This document shows, piece after piece, positions 5,744 to 14,768 of a stretch of 28,178 nt of DNA. The notes beneath the pieces were generated by a model. It saw nothing but the letters and a program-made list of their open reading frames with translations, had not been told where the DNA came from and made no database searches. The stretch is from JAISFI01 sp031553775 (GTDB lineage: Bacteria > Bacteroidota > Bacteroidia > Bacteroidales > Azobacteroidaceae), in NCBI GenBank assembly GCA_031553775.1, contig JAVBLA010000070.1:1-28178 (forward strand), written 5' to 3'. Made by a program: the position numbers and the translations under genes. Position 1 is the first letter of the stretch. Each line of letters begins with the position of its first letter.

Positions 5744-8170
5744 ATGGCTAAACGAATATCAAAAGAAGACTCTAAACAAAAGCAAAAAGCTACAAATCAG
5801 GGAGATGAAAAACCTTCCGGTTTGATGGGATTTTTTAAAAGCGAGGTCACTCAGTTTATTTTAGGTCTTATTATACTGATGCTTACCGTGTATTGCGGAT
5901 TAGCCATGATTTCATTTCTATTCTCTGCTGCCGACGACCAAAGTATTGTTGGCGACATCCCGGGAAATGTCAGAAAATTTGAAAACTGGACAGGCGCCCG
6001 CGGGGCATATATCAGCAACCTTCTGATCAACGAATGGTTCGGTATCGCAACATTCTTTATGCTGTATTTTCTGGCATCCGTAGGATTGAAGCTGATGCGG
6101 GTAAAAAAAATCAGACTCCTCAAAAGATTTATATTTTGTTCCCTGGCAACCATCTGGTTATCGGTAGCCTCTGCTTTTTTCTTTGGTCCGCTCTTCCGGG
6201 AAACCGCTATTTATATCGGAGGAAATCATGGATTCTGGATATCGGATACATTGGTAAACAACATCGGAATACCCGGTACTTTCATCCTGCTGATCACGAT
6301 ACTGGCTGTTATCATGATTTTTGTAAGCGCCCGGACCATTCCTTTCTTACGGAAAATGTTCAATATCAAATATACTCCACGGGTCAAAGGGAATACAATA
6401 TCAGGGAAAAATACTGAAATTGATGATGAACTGGAAGAAGATCAGGAGTATGAAGACGAACAACCCAATATTTTAGTTGTAGACAAAGCGAAAGACGAAA
6501 ATCCTTTCATCAGGATAGAAGACGTGAAGCCGGAAGAGGAATTCGAAGTGATACTGCCGGAAGAAGAAGAATACCAGGTGCCGGAAAACAACCAAACGGA
6601 AGAAGAAGTTCCTTTTTCTGTTGAAAGACAGGAAGAAGAAATTTTTGACGATCTGGAAAATTTAGGCGTTTACGATCCGAGATTAGACCTGTCCAGCTAC
6701 AAGTTCCCCGGCCTGGATTTGCTGAAAAAATACGATACCGGCGACAAGATGGTGGACATGGAAGAGCAAAACACCAACAAGAACAGGATCACCACAACGC
6801 TGGAACACTACGGAATTAAGATCAAATCCATCAAAGCAACCGTCGGTCCGACTATTACGCTCTACGAAATCATCCCGGAAGACGGTGTTAGGATATCTAA
6901 GATACGTAACCTGGAAGACGACATCGCCATGAGTTTATCCGCCCTCGGTATCCGGATCATTGCTCCAATGCCCGGAAAAGGAACTATCGGAATCGAAGTG
7001 CCGAACCGGGAACCGCAGATCGTATCCATGCAATCGATCATCGCTTCGAAAAAATTTCAGGAAACAACTTTCGACCTGCCTATCGCTATCGGTAAGACTA
7101 TTACCAATGAAGTTTTCATGGTCGACTTATGCAAAATGCCGCACGTGCTCGTAGCCGGAGCCACCGGACAGGGAAAATCGGTAGGTCTGAATGCGATCAT
7201 CACTTCATTATTGTACAAAAAGCATCCTGCTGAACTGAAATTTGTACTGGTCGACCCCAAAATGGTGGAATTCAATATCTATTCCACAATAGAAAAACAT
7301 TTTCTGGCAAAATTGCCGGATTCCGATAAAGCCATTATCACGGATTTTACAAAAGTAATTCATACACTGAATTCACTGACCAAGGAAATGGACGACCGCT
7401 ACGACCTGTTGATGAAGGCCGGTACGCGCAACATCAAAGAGTACAACGATAAATTTATCAACCGGAGACTGAATCCGCAGAAAGGCCATAAATTTATGCC
7501 TTATATCGTTGTGGTAATCGATGAGTTCGGCGACCTGATCATGACTGCCGGCAAAGAAATAGAATTGCCGATTGCCCGTATCGCTCAGAAAGCAAGGGCT
7601 GTAGGTATTCATATGGTAATCGCTACACAGCGCCCCACTACCAATATCATTACCGGTACCATCAAGGCCAACTTTCCTGCCCGCATTGCTTTCCGTGTGA
7701 CATCCATGATCGACTCGCGGACTATTCTCGATGCACCGGGAGCCAATCAGTTAATCGGCCGGGGTGACCTGCTGTTCTCGCAAGGTAGCGACATGAGCCG
7801 TGTACAATGTGCCTTCGTGGATACTCCTGAAGTGGAACTGATCTCTAAATATATTGAAAGGCAGCAAGGTTATCCGAGTGCATTTATGCTACCGGAATAC
7901 GTAGGTGAAGAAAGTGGAGACAGACCAGGTGCCGTAGATTTAAGCGACCGGGACGGACTGTTCGAAGAAGCCGCCCGCCTGATCGTAATCCACCAGCAAG
8001 GCTCCACCTCTCTGATCCAACGTAAATTCTCTATCGGTTACAACCGCGCCGGAAGAATTATGGACCAATTGGAAGCTGCCGGCATTGTCGGCCCCTTCGA
8101 GGGAAGTAAAGCGCGTCAGGTTTTAATACCCGACGAATATCATTTGGAGCAGATTTTGAATAACATCTGA
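5744..8170 (+). CDS. ftsK: DNA translocase FtsK/SpoIIIE family
   Basis: This inner-membrane DNA pump clears and aligns chromosome termini at the division septum. The 808 residues contain about four transmembrane segments (near 36-60, 97-118, 128-147 and 177-195). A short acidic linker (about 224-300) is much shorter than that of E. coli FtsK. The motor domain has Walker A GATGQGKS (472-479) and Walker B IVVVIDE (588-594), plus the conserved IATQRPTTNIITG segment. A C-terminal winged-helix gamma domain (about 740-800, with IQRKFSIGYNRAGRIMDQLE) would read polar DNA motifs and contact XerD. It starts a rightward run with the lolA-like gene and trxB. A heptamer inverted repeat lies just after its stop codon. 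Confidence 0.95.
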   Translation: MAKRISKEDSKQKQKATNQGDEKPSGLMGFFKSEVTQFILGLIILMLTVYCGLAMISFLFSAADDQSIVGDIPGNVRKFENWTGARGAYISNLLINEWFGIATFFMLYFLASVGLKLMRVKKIRLLKRFIFCSLATIWLSVASAFFFGPLFRETAIYIGGNHGFWISDTLVNNIGIPGTFILLITILAVIMIFVSARTIPFLRKMFNIKYTPRVKGNTISGKNTEIDDELEEDQEYEDEQPNILVVDKAKDENPFIRIEDVKPEEEFEVILPEEEEYQVPENNQTEEEVPFSVERQEEEIFDDLENLGVYDPRLDLSSYKFPGLDLLKKYDTGDKMVDMEEQNTNKNRITTTLEHYGIKIKSIKATVGPTITLYEIIPEDGVRISKIRNLEDDIAMSLSALGIRIIAPMPGKGTIGIEVPNREPQIVSMQSIIASKKFQETTFDLPIAIGKTITNEVFMVDLCKMPHVLVAGATGQGKSVGLNAIITSLLYKKHPAELKFVLVDPKMVEFNIYSTIEKHFLAKLPDSDKAIITDFTKVIHTLNSLTKEMDDRYDLLMKAGTRNIKEYNDKFINRRLNPQKGHKFMPYIVVVIDEFGDLIMTAGKEIELPIARIAQKARAVGIHMVIATQRPTTNIITGTIKANFPARIAFRVTSMIDSRTILDAPGANQLIGRGDLLFSQGSDMSRVQCAFVDTPEVELISKYIERQQGYPSAFMLPEYVGEESGDRPGAVDLSDRDGLFEEAARLIVIHQQGSTSLIQRKFSIGYNRAGRIMDQLEAAGIVGPFEGSKARQVLIPDEYHLEQILNNI

Positions 8171-8171
8171 A

Positions 8172-8303
8172 TAATTAAGAGTTAAGAGTTAAGAGTTAAG
8201 AGTTAGCGGTATTTGGAAAAGTAGTTCTTTTACTCTATATAAGTTTTGAACTGATAATTGATATACAGGGATTCGAAGAATCTTAACTCTTAATTCTTAA
8301 TTA
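8172..8303. repeat. Inverted repeat built of AAGAGTT heptamers between ftsK and lolA
   Basis: The left arm (8172-8194, continuing as a heptamer array to about 8205) and the right arm (8281-8303) match as reverse complements at 22 of 23 positions. The left arm is a tandem array of the 7-mer GAGTTAA, about four units. The 86 bp between the arms have no reading frame of note. As RNA it would form a long stem with a large loop, and it might end or slow ftsK transcription. It ends 15 nt before the lolA start codon. It could also be a small MITE, but no target duplication was found. Confidence 0.7.
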
Positions 8304-8318
8304 CAAAAGGACTTTTTT

Positions 8319-8960
8319 ATGAAAAATATTTGTATTCTTTTCTTAGCATTTTTACCAATATTCGCTTTCTCCCAGAAAGATTCGAAAGCAAAAGAAGTGT
8401 TGGATAAATCATCTGAAGTTTTCTCCAAAGCCGGAGGGGTTTCCGCCGCTTTTACATTGAATGTAAAAAATATCAAGACAAAAGTCACCGAAAGTTTTGA
8501 CGGATCTATCCAGATGAAAGGAGATAAATTTTATCTGTCAACTCCTGAAGCCGATTCCTGGTTCGATGGAAAAACACAATGGGTATATATGAAAGGAAGT
8601 GAAGAAGTAAATGTAAGCGAACCTTCCAAAGAAGAACTGCAGATGCTGAGTCCTTCCGTTCTTTTCAATATTTATAAAAAAGGATTCAATTATAAATATG
8701 TAGGCGAAAGAACCGACATCAAAGGAAAGCAGGTCTATGAAGTGGAACTGATCCCGCAGAAAAAAGCCGATATGCAGAAAATGGTCATTCAGATCAATAA
8801 AATCAGCTGGATGCCCACCATGATCACGATTGTAAATAAAAATGAAATCAATAATATCATTTATATCAACAAATACGAAGCCGGGAAAAACTATACCGAC
8901 AGTTTTTTTGTTTTTGATAAAAAGAAATATCCGGAAGTAGAAATTATAGATCTAAGATAA
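8319..8960 (+). CDS. lolA: LolA-like outer-membrane lipoprotein carrier protein
   Basis: This is a periplasmic chaperone that should ferry lipoproteins from the inner membrane LolCDE complex to the outer membrane. The 213 residues begin with a signal peptide (MKNICILFLAFLPIFAFSQ) with a likely cleavage near residue 18-19 and no lipobox cysteine. The mature part alternates strands typical of the LolA half-barrel, for example GSIQMKGDKFYLSTPE and DSWFDGKTQWVYM. It then continues with KGKQVYEVELIPQ. Sequence identity to E. coli LolA is low, as is usual in Bacteroidota, so the family is well supported while strict LolA function is inferred. I recall LolA-like genes next to ftsK in other Bacteroidota. 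trxB begins 4 bp downstream. Confidence 0.85.
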   Translation: MKNICILFLAFLPIFAFSQKDSKAKEVLDKSSEVFSKAGGVSAAFTLNVKNIKTKVTESFDGSIQMKGDKFYLSTPEADSWFDGKTQWVYMKGSEEVNVSEPSKEELQMLSPSVLFNIYKKGFNYKYVGERTDIKGKQVYEVELIPQKKADMQKMVIQINKISWMPTMITIVNKNEINNIIYINKYEAGKNYTDSFFVFDKKKYPEVEIIDLR

Positions 8961-8964
8961 ACAT

Positions 8965-9909
8965 ATGAGTACTGAAAAAACAAGATGCCTGATTATCGGA
9001 TCGGGTCCGGCAGGATATACTGCTGCCATTTATGCCTCGCGTGCCAACCTTGCTCCCGTATTGTACGAAGGATTGCAACCAGGGGGACAGCTTACCACCA
9101 CCACCGAAATCGAAAATTTTCCGGGATATCCCGAAGGAATTACAGGTCCCCAACTGATGGAAGACCTGAAAGCCCAGGCAATCCGTTTTGGCGCTGATAT
9201 CAGAAGTGGCATCGCTGTAGCAGCCGATTTATCTTCCAGACCCTATCGAATAACAATCGATAACGGACAGGTCATTGAAACCCATACATTGATTATCTGT
9301 ACAGGCGCTACAGCCAAATATCTCGGCTTGCCGGACGAAAAAAAATATGCCGGACAGGGAGTTTCAGCCTGTGCCACCTGCGATGGCTTCTTCTATCGAA
9401 AGAAAACGGTAGCCGTAGTGGGCGGAGGTGATACCGCTTGTGAAGAAGCGATCTATCTGGCCGGTTTGGCTGCAAAAGTATATATGATCGTAAGAAAACC
9501 ATTCCTGAGAGCCTCTAAGATTATGCAGGAAAGGGTAATGAATCATCCGAAAATCGAAATACTCTTCGAACATAATACCATCGGTCTATTCGGTGAAAAC
9601 GGAGTGGAAGGCGCTCACCTGGTTAAAAAAGCAGGTACTCCGGAAGAAGAAAAAGTAGACATCAGCATCGATGGCTTTTTCTTAGCTATCGGACACACTC
9701 CCAACTCGGGAATATTCAAACCATTCCTGGAAACAGATGAAACCGGATATATCAAAGTCATTCCAGGAACTCCTAAAACGGCCATTCCGGGTGTATTTGC
9801 CTCTGGAGATGTAGCGGATCCTGTTTACAGACAGGCAATTACAGCTGCGGGAACGGGATGCCAGGCAGCTATTGAGGCAGAGCGGTATTTGACGGCCTCA
9901 GGAGTTTAA
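8965..9909 (+). CDS. trxB: Thioredoxin-disulfide reductase
   Basis: This FAD enzyme passes electrons from NADPH to thioredoxin in the cytoplasm. The 314 residues show the FAD motif GSGPAG (12-17), the redox pair CATC (136-139), the nucleotide motif GGGDTA (153-158) and the FAD-binding ASGDVADP (about 279-286). Length and motif order match low-molecular-weight TrxB. At the usual NADPH 2'-phosphate site HRRxxxR, this protein has VRKPFLR, so the histidine is missing and one arginine is lysine. The remaining basic residues should still allow NADPH use. It follows the lolA-like gene by 4 bp and is probably co-transcribed. Confidence 0.94.
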   Translation: MSTEKTRCLIIGSGPAGYTAAIYASRANLAPVLYEGLQPGGQLTTTTEIENFPGYPEGITGPQLMEDLKAQAIRFGADIRSGIAVAADLSSRPYRITIDNGQVIETHTLIICTGATAKYLGLPDEKKYAGQGVSACATCDGFFYRKKTVAVVGGGDTACEEAIYLAGLAAKVYMIVRKPFLRASKIMQERVMNHPKIEILFEHNTIGLFGENGVEGAHLVKKAGTPEEEKVDISIDGFFLAIGHTPNSGIFKPFLETDETGYIKVIPGTPKTAIPGVFASGDVADPVYRQAITAAGTGCQAAIEAERYLTASGV

Positions 9910-10016
9910 AGTTAAGAATCGACGACAAACCGAATGCCATCAAGCTTGCTTGCATGACTGAGGTGCGAACGAGATCAAGATCAACTTTTAATATATTCTT
10001 ATAATTAAAGATTGTT

Positions 10017-11201
10017 GTGGAAGTGAGTAGTTTTCCGGGTATAGAGGATTTAGAGATTAAGTGGAGGAAGTTACAGGGACAAATGCTTGAAAAGGGAGTG
10101 GATGCCTGTCTGGTTTGTTCCAATGTGAATATCTATTATTTAACAGGAGAGATTTTTTCCGGGTATTTTTATCTGGGGACTACGGGAAAACCGCTTTGTT
10201 TTTCCAAAAGGGAAACTTCGATGCGTTCTGACATGACGGTTATTCCTATCCGAAAACCGGAAGATATTTCCATTTTATTAAAGGAAAAAGGTTGTGCATT
10301 ACCCAGGAAATTGATGTTGGAGGGAGACCAGCTTACATACAATGAATATATCCGTTTGCAGCGGGCATTCAATGTTGAGGTCATACCTGATGCCACGACT
10401 GTTCTCCGCAACCTCAGAAAAATTAAAACACCCTGGGAAATAGAACAGCTCAGGTATTCCGCGCAAAAACAGATGGAGGTATACCGGCTAATACCTTCCT
10501 GCTATCAACAGGGAATTTCAGATATTGTTTTTCAGGCCAATATAGAGAACCTGTTCAGGAAACATGGATCGATCGGTATTTTCCGCGGCTTCGGAAGTAA
10601 TATGGAAATCCACATGGGAAGTCTTCTGGCCGGGGATAATGCCGAAGCGCCCACACCATACGATTTCGCACTGGGAGGTGCCGGTGTTCATCCTGCTGCA
10701 CCGATCGGCGCCAACGGAACCATCCTGAAAGAAGGCATGGCGGTAATGGTCGATATGGCTGGAAATTATACGGCTTACATATCCGACATGACGCGAACCT
10801 ATTCCATCGGGCAATTACCGGAAATAGCATACAAAGCCCACCAGACATCTATCGATATACAAAAAACGATCATGAAGGTTGCATTGCCCGGAACTTTCTG
10901 TGCATTTCTTTATAATCTGGCGATTGAAATAGTACAATCAGCCGGACTTGCTGATTTTTTCATGGGAACAAAATTCCAGGCTAAATTCATCGGACACGGA
11001 TTGGGAATAGAGATCAATGAACCTCCAGTATTGACCGGCCGCTCGGAGGAAATCCTGGAAGAGAATATGACATTCGCACTGGAACCTAAATTCGTTTTAC
11101 CCGGAATCGGAGCCGTTGGAGTTGAAAATACCTTCCTGGTTACTCCCGGAGGATTGGAATTATTAACCGCTTTTCCGGAGAATATCATTGAACTCATATA
11201 A
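10017..11201 (+). CDS. M24 family metallopeptidase (Xaa-Pro dipeptidase/aminopeptidase type)
   Basis: This cytoplasmic enzyme should cleave peptides next to proline. The 394 residues have a creatinase-type N-terminal domain (about 15-135) and a pita-bread catalytic domain. All five expected metal ligands are present: Asp246 (VDMAG), Asp257 (SDMTRT), His327 (FIGHGLGIEINE), Glu356 (ALEPKF) and Glu370 (VGVENTF). The GTG at 10017 is chosen because the N-terminal FPGIEDLEIKWRKLQ stretch resembles family members; the next ATG (10083) would remove it. It lies 107 bp after trxB. Whether it is a dipeptidase or an aminopeptidase cannot be told here. Confidence 0.88.
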   Translation: MEVSSFPGIEDLEIKWRKLQGQMLEKGVDACLVCSNVNIYYLTGEIFSGYFYLGTTGKPLCFSKRETSMRSDMTVIPIRKPEDISILLKEKGCALPRKLMLEGDQLTYNEYIRLQRAFNVEVIPDATTVLRNLRKIKTPWEIEQLRYSAQKQMEVYRLIPSCYQQGISDIVFQANIENLFRKHGSIGIFRGFGSNMEIHMGSLLAGDNAEAPTPYDFALGGAGVHPAAPIGANGTILKEGMAVMVDMAGNYTAYISDMTRTYSIGQLPEIAYKAHQTSIDIQKTIMKVALPGTFCAFLYNLAIEIVQSAGLADFFMGTKFQAKFIGHGLGIEINEPPVLTGRSEEILEENMTFALEPKFVLPGIGAVGVENTFLVTPGGLELLTAFPENIIELI

Positions 11202-11228
11202 TAAGCAGGATTATTCATTTTTTTTCAG

Positions 11229-11236
11229 TACTTTTG
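11229..11236 (+). promoter_or_regulatory. purM-like gene promoter -7 element
   Basis: TACTTTTG matches TAnnTTTG and ends 19 nt before the ATG at 11256. No clear TTTG box is seen at the usual distance upstream, so only the -7 element is supported. Confidence 0.55.
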
Positions 11237-11255
11237 CACTTCAAAAATAAAAATA

Positions 11256-12431
11256 ATGAGTGACCAAAGGTATAACTTGCGTGGCGTTTCCGCTTCCAAG
11301 GAAGATGTCCACAATGCCATCAAAAACATAGATAAAGGTATTTTTCCGCAGGCTTTCTGCAAAATCATCCCGGATATACTGGGAGGTGACCCGGAATATT
11401 GCAATATCATGCATGCCGACGGAGCAGGAACCAAATCTTCCCTTGCCTATATGTATTGGAAAGAAACCGGCGACCTGTCGGTATGGAAAGGCATTGCACA
11501 GGATGCACTGATCATGAATATCGACGATTTGCTGTGCGTGGGTGCCATCGACAATATCCTGGTATCATCTACCATCGGTCGCAATAAATTATTAATCCCC
11601 GGAGAAGTTATTTCTGCCATTATCAACGGAACAGACGAATTACTGGCTGAATTACGGGAAATGGGTGTAGGCGTATACGCCACCGGCGGAGAAACTGCCG
11701 ATGTAGGCGACCTGGTACGGACAATTATTGTAGACAGTACCGTTACCTGCCGGATGAAACGCTCGGATGTGATCGATAACGCCAACATACAAGCCGGAGA
11801 TGTCATCGTAGGCTTAGCCTCCTATGGACAGGCATCATACGAAAAATCGTACAACGGAGGAATGGGAAGCAACGGTCTGACCTCTGCCCGCCACGATGTT
11901 TTCGCCAAGTACCTGGCCAAACAATACCCGGAAAGTTATGATGCCGGCGTTCCGGAAGAACTGATCTATTCAGGAAACCTGAAACTAACAGATCCGGTAG
12001 AAGGCCTGGATGTGAATGCAGGAAAAATGGTGCTCTCCCCCACCCGCACCTATGCTCCCGTCATCAAAAAAATACTGGATCATCATCGTTCCCATATCCA
12101 TGGCATGGTACATTGTTCAGGAGGAGCACAAACTAAAGTGCTGCACTTCATTAAGGACTTCAAAGACCTTAAAGTCGTAAAAAACAACCTCTTCCCCGTC
12201 CCGCCTCTGTTCCGGACTATCCAGGAACAATCCGGCACAGACTGGAAAGAAATGTATAAAGTATTCAACATGGGCCACAGAATGGAACTATACGTTCCTG
12301 CAGAAATCGCAGCCGATATCATCCGGATCTCAGAGTCCTTCAACATTGATGCGCGTATCATAGGCCACGTCGAATCTTCTTCTAAAACATCGCTTGAAAT
12401 TACAAGCGAATTCGGACATTTTACCTATTAA
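11256..12431 (+). CDS. purM: AIR synthase-related protein (PurM-like, phosphoribosylformylglycinamidine cyclo-ligase)
   Basis: PurM closes the imidazole ring of aminoimidazole ribonucleotide in purine synthesis, using ATP. This 391-residue protein carries recognisable PurM-family motifs: ADGAGTKSS (nucleotide and phosphate site), MNIDDLLCVGA and TGGETADVGD. The C-terminal half has GMVHCSGGAQTK. It is about 45 residues longer than E. coli PurM and belongs to the divergent group found in Bacteroidota. The cyclo-ligase role is therefore likely but inferred. It heads a rightward run leading to the small lipoprotein gene, prfA and pyrF, an order I recall from other Bacteroidales without the lipoprotein. 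Confidence 0.85.
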   Translation: MSDQRYNLRGVSASKEDVHNAIKNIDKGIFPQAFCKIIPDILGGDPEYCNIMHADGAGTKSSLAYMYWKETGDLSVWKGIAQDALIMNIDDLLCVGAIDNILVSSTIGRNKLLIPGEVISAIINGTDELLAELREMGVGVYATGGETADVGDLVRTIIVDSTVTCRMKRSDVIDNANIQAGDVIVGLASYGQASYEKSYNGGMGSNGLTSARHDVFAKYLAKQYPESYDAGVPEELIYSGNLKLTDPVEGLDVNAGKMVLSPTRTYAPVIKKILDHHRSHIHGMVHCSGGAQTKVLHFIKDFKDLKVVKNNLFPVPPLFRTIQEQSGTDWKEMYKVFNMGHRMELYVPAEIAADIIRISESFNIDARIIGHVESSSKTSLEITSEFGHFTY

Positions 12432-12451
12432 ACCATTAAAGAGGATTTGAA

Positions 12452-12850
12452 ATGAATGCTATCGGAAAAATCTTATTGTTATCAATTGTTACAGTTGCTT
12501 TTTTTTCTTCCTGCAAAGAAAGTAATCAAAAAATTCTGGATCAGATAGCCATTGAAGCAAACAAACAATGTCCCAAGGCAATGGATGATTTCACTATAAT
12601 GGATAGCATTGTATCCAAACCAGGTAATCAATTACACTACTATTACACAATTGCAGTAGATTCTATACCTGAGGATATTGACAAAAACACCTATACTCTT
12701 GAAGCAAAGCAACTTATACTGAACAATCTTAAAAACAATGTTGCAATCAAACCCTTGATTACAAGAAATATAATTTTTGTACACCGGTATAACGATAAAC
12801 GAGGAAATCTTTTCATTCAGGTAAACATCACTCCCGAAGATTACAAATAA
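12452..12850 (+). CDS. Small predicted lipoprotein of unknown function
   Basis: I do not recognise this 132-residue protein. Its N-terminus (MNAIGKILLLSIVTVAFFSSCKES) is a lipoprotein signal with lipobox FSSC, giving lipidation near residue 21. The mature part is polar, with alternating strand-like segments (HYYYTIAVDSIP, NIIFVHRYND, NLFIQVNITPEDY) suggesting a small alpha/beta fold. The coding DNA is visibly more AT-rich than the genes on either side. Its TAA stop is followed directly by the prfA ATG with no spacer, so the two are translationally adjacent. It is inserted within an otherwise housekeeping run, and nothing in the neighbourhood explains its role. Confidence 0.75.
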   Translation: MNAIGKILLLSIVTVAFFSSCKESNQKILDQIAIEANKQCPKAMDDFTIMDSIVSKPGNQLHYYYTIAVDSIPEDIDKNTYTLEAKQLILNNLKNNVAIKPLITRNIIFVHRYNDKRGNLFIQVNITPEDYK

Positions 12851-13936
12851 ATGGCAGAAACATCCCTTATAGCAAAATTAAATGTATTGGTAGACCGTTT
12901 TGAAGAAATCGGGACGCTCATTACAGACCCGGACGTTATCGCCGATATGAAGCGATTTGTCAAACTCAACAAAGAATACCGCGACCTGGAAAAAATCGTT
13001 GCCGCACGGAATGAATACAAACAAGTGCTGACCGGTATCGAAGAGGCTAAAAACATCCTTGAAAACGAATCGGATACAGAATTAAGGGATATCGCCAAAG
13101 AGGAATTAGAGAGTTGTACCACCCGCCTACCTCAATTGGAAGAAGAAATCAAGCTGTTACTTGTTCCCGCCGATCCTCAAGATGGGAAAAATGCCATCGT
13201 GGAAATCAGAGGAGGAACAGGAGGCGACGAAGCAGCCATCTTTGCAGGCGATTTATACCGCATGTATGTCAAGTTCTGTGAGACCAAAGGATGGAAAATC
13301 AGCGTAACCAGCTACACGGAAGGCTCTTCCGGCGGTTTCAAAGAAATCATTTTTGAAGTCACCGGCGAAGGCGTTTATGGTGTGTTGAAATATGAATCGG
13401 GCGTACATCGCGTACAGCGCATACCGGCCACGGAAACCCAGGGCCGGGTACACACATCGGCAGCTACGGTAGCCGTACTTCCGGAAGCGGAAGAATTCGA
13501 TGTGGAAGTCAAAGAATCGGATATCCGGGTAGATACGTTCTGTGCTTCTGGGCATGGGGGACAATCGGTCAATACGACCTATTCAGCCATCCGCCTCGTA
13601 CACATCCCCACCGGAATTACCGTACAATGCCAGGACGAAAAATCCCAACTCAAAAATAAAGCCAAAGCCATGGTGGAATTACGCACCCGTATTTACAACA
13701 TGGAATACCAGAAATATCTGGATGAAATAGCATCCAAACGGAAAACGATGGTTTCTACGGGAGACCGTTCTGCAAAAATCCGTACCTACAATTATCCGCA
13801 GGGACGGATTACCGACCATCGGATCAATTATACGATTTATAACCTGGCGGCTTTTATGGAAGGGGATATACAGGATGTGATAAACGAATTGACAATTGTG
13901 GAGAATGCGGAGAGGTTGAAAGAAAGCGAATTGTAA
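12851..13936 (+). CDS. prfA: Peptide chain release factor 1
   Basis: RF1 ends translation at UAA and UAG codons. The 361 residues match the family length. The codon-reading tripeptide is PAT (192-194, in RIPATETQGR), which separates RF1 from RF2 (SPF). The catalytic GGQ (236-238) sits in ASGHGGQSVN, with histidine where E. coli has alanine just before the GGQ; that position is tolerant in the family. The downstream DEKSQLKNKAKAM helix is typical. It begins right after the stop of the small lipoprotein gene and lies 13 bp before pyrF. No frameshift element is present, as expected for RF1. Confidence 0.96.
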   Translation: MAETSLIAKLNVLVDRFEEIGTLITDPDVIADMKRFVKLNKEYRDLEKIVAARNEYKQVLTGIEEAKNILENESDTELRDIAKEELESCTTRLPQLEEEIKLLLVPADPQDGKNAIVEIRGGTGGDEAAIFAGDLYRMYVKFCETKGWKISVTSYTEGSSGGFKEIIFEVTGEGVYGVLKYESGVHRVQRIPATETQGRVHTSAATVAVLPEAEEFDVEVKESDIRVDTFCASGHGGQSVNTTYSAIRLVHIPTGITVQCQDEKSQLKNKAKAMVELRTRIYNMEYQKYLDEIASKRKTMVSTGDRSAKIRTYNYPQGRITDHRINYTIYNLAAFMEGDIQDVINELTIVENAERLKESEL

Positions 13937-13949
13937 ACACTATAAAACA

Positions 13950-14768
13950 ATGACCAAACAAGAATTAATAGCAAACATCAAAAGAAAACAATCCTTCCTC
14001 TGCGTAGGATTAGATTCCGATATCAAAAAAATACCCGCTCATTTATTGAATGAAGAAGATCCCATTTTTTCGTTCAATAAAGCCATCATCGATGCCACAG
14101 CGCCTTATTGTGTTGCATACAAACCCAACCTGGCTTTTTACGAAAGCTTAGGTTCCAAAGGATTGACCACATTAGAAAAAACAGTGGCCTATATCCGGGA
14201 AAATTATCCCGACCAGTTTATCATTGCCGATGCGAAACGGGGAGATATAGGAAATACTTCAGAAATGTATGCCCGCGCTTTATTCGATTATTCCGATTTC
14301 GATTCGGTTACTGTCGCCCCTTATATGGGTGAAGACAGCGTGAAACCCTTCCTGGTGTATCCGGATAAATGGGTGATTCTCCTCGCGCTGACATCGAACA
14401 AAGGCTCGCAGGATTTTCAGCTGACCACAGACGAAAACGGAGAACGCCTGTTCGAAAAAGTACTTCGCAAGTCGCAGGAATGGGCCTCTAACGAACAGAT
14501 GATGTATGTGGTAGGTGCCACGCAGGGAAAAATGTTCGAAGAAATCCGGAAAATCGCACCTGACCATTTTTTACTGGTACCGGGAGTAGGCGCTCAAGGC
14601 GGAAGCCTGGAAGAAGTAGTTAAATACGGCATGAATAAAGATTGCGGATTACTGGTCAATTCTTCCCGACAGATCATCTATGCCGACAGTACGGAAAATT
14701 TTGCACAGGCTGCTGCTGTTGAAGCTCGGAAAGTACAGGAAGAAATGTCTAAATACTTATTTAATTGA
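13950..14768 (+). CDS. pyrF: Orotidine 5'-phosphate decarboxylase
   Basis: This enzyme makes UMP by decarboxylating OMP, the last step of pyrimidine synthesis. The 272 residues fit the longer PyrF type found in Bacteroidota rather than the shorter E. coli type. Key residues lie in ADAKRGDIGNT, with the catalytic Asp94-Lys96-Asp99 set. Other family segments are FLCVGLDSD near the N-terminus and YKPNLAFYES. LLVPGVGAQGG is the phosphate-binding loop. It follows prfA by 13 bp. The stop codon runs directly into a TTTTCAA-type repeat that separates it from the HD-domain gene. Confidence 0.94.
   Translation: MTKQELIANIKRKQSFLCVGLDSDIKKIPAHLLNEEDPIFSFNKAIIDATAPYCVAYKPNLAFYESLGSKGLTTLEKTVAYIRENYPDQFIIADAKRGDIGNTSEMYARALFDYSDFDSVTVAPYMGEDSVKPFLVYPDKWVILLALTSNKGSQDFQLTTDENGERLFEKVLRKSQEWASNEQMMYVVGATQGKMFEEIRKIAPDHFLLVPGVGAQGGSLEEVVKYGMNKDCGLLVNSSRQIIYADSTENFAQAAAVEARKVQEEMSKYLFN

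Noticed and set aside
9940..9985. GC-richer island with GCGAACGAG between trxB and the M24 peptidase gene
   Set aside because: It shares only one short word with the structured repeat and has no hairpin series, so it cannot be assigned to the family.
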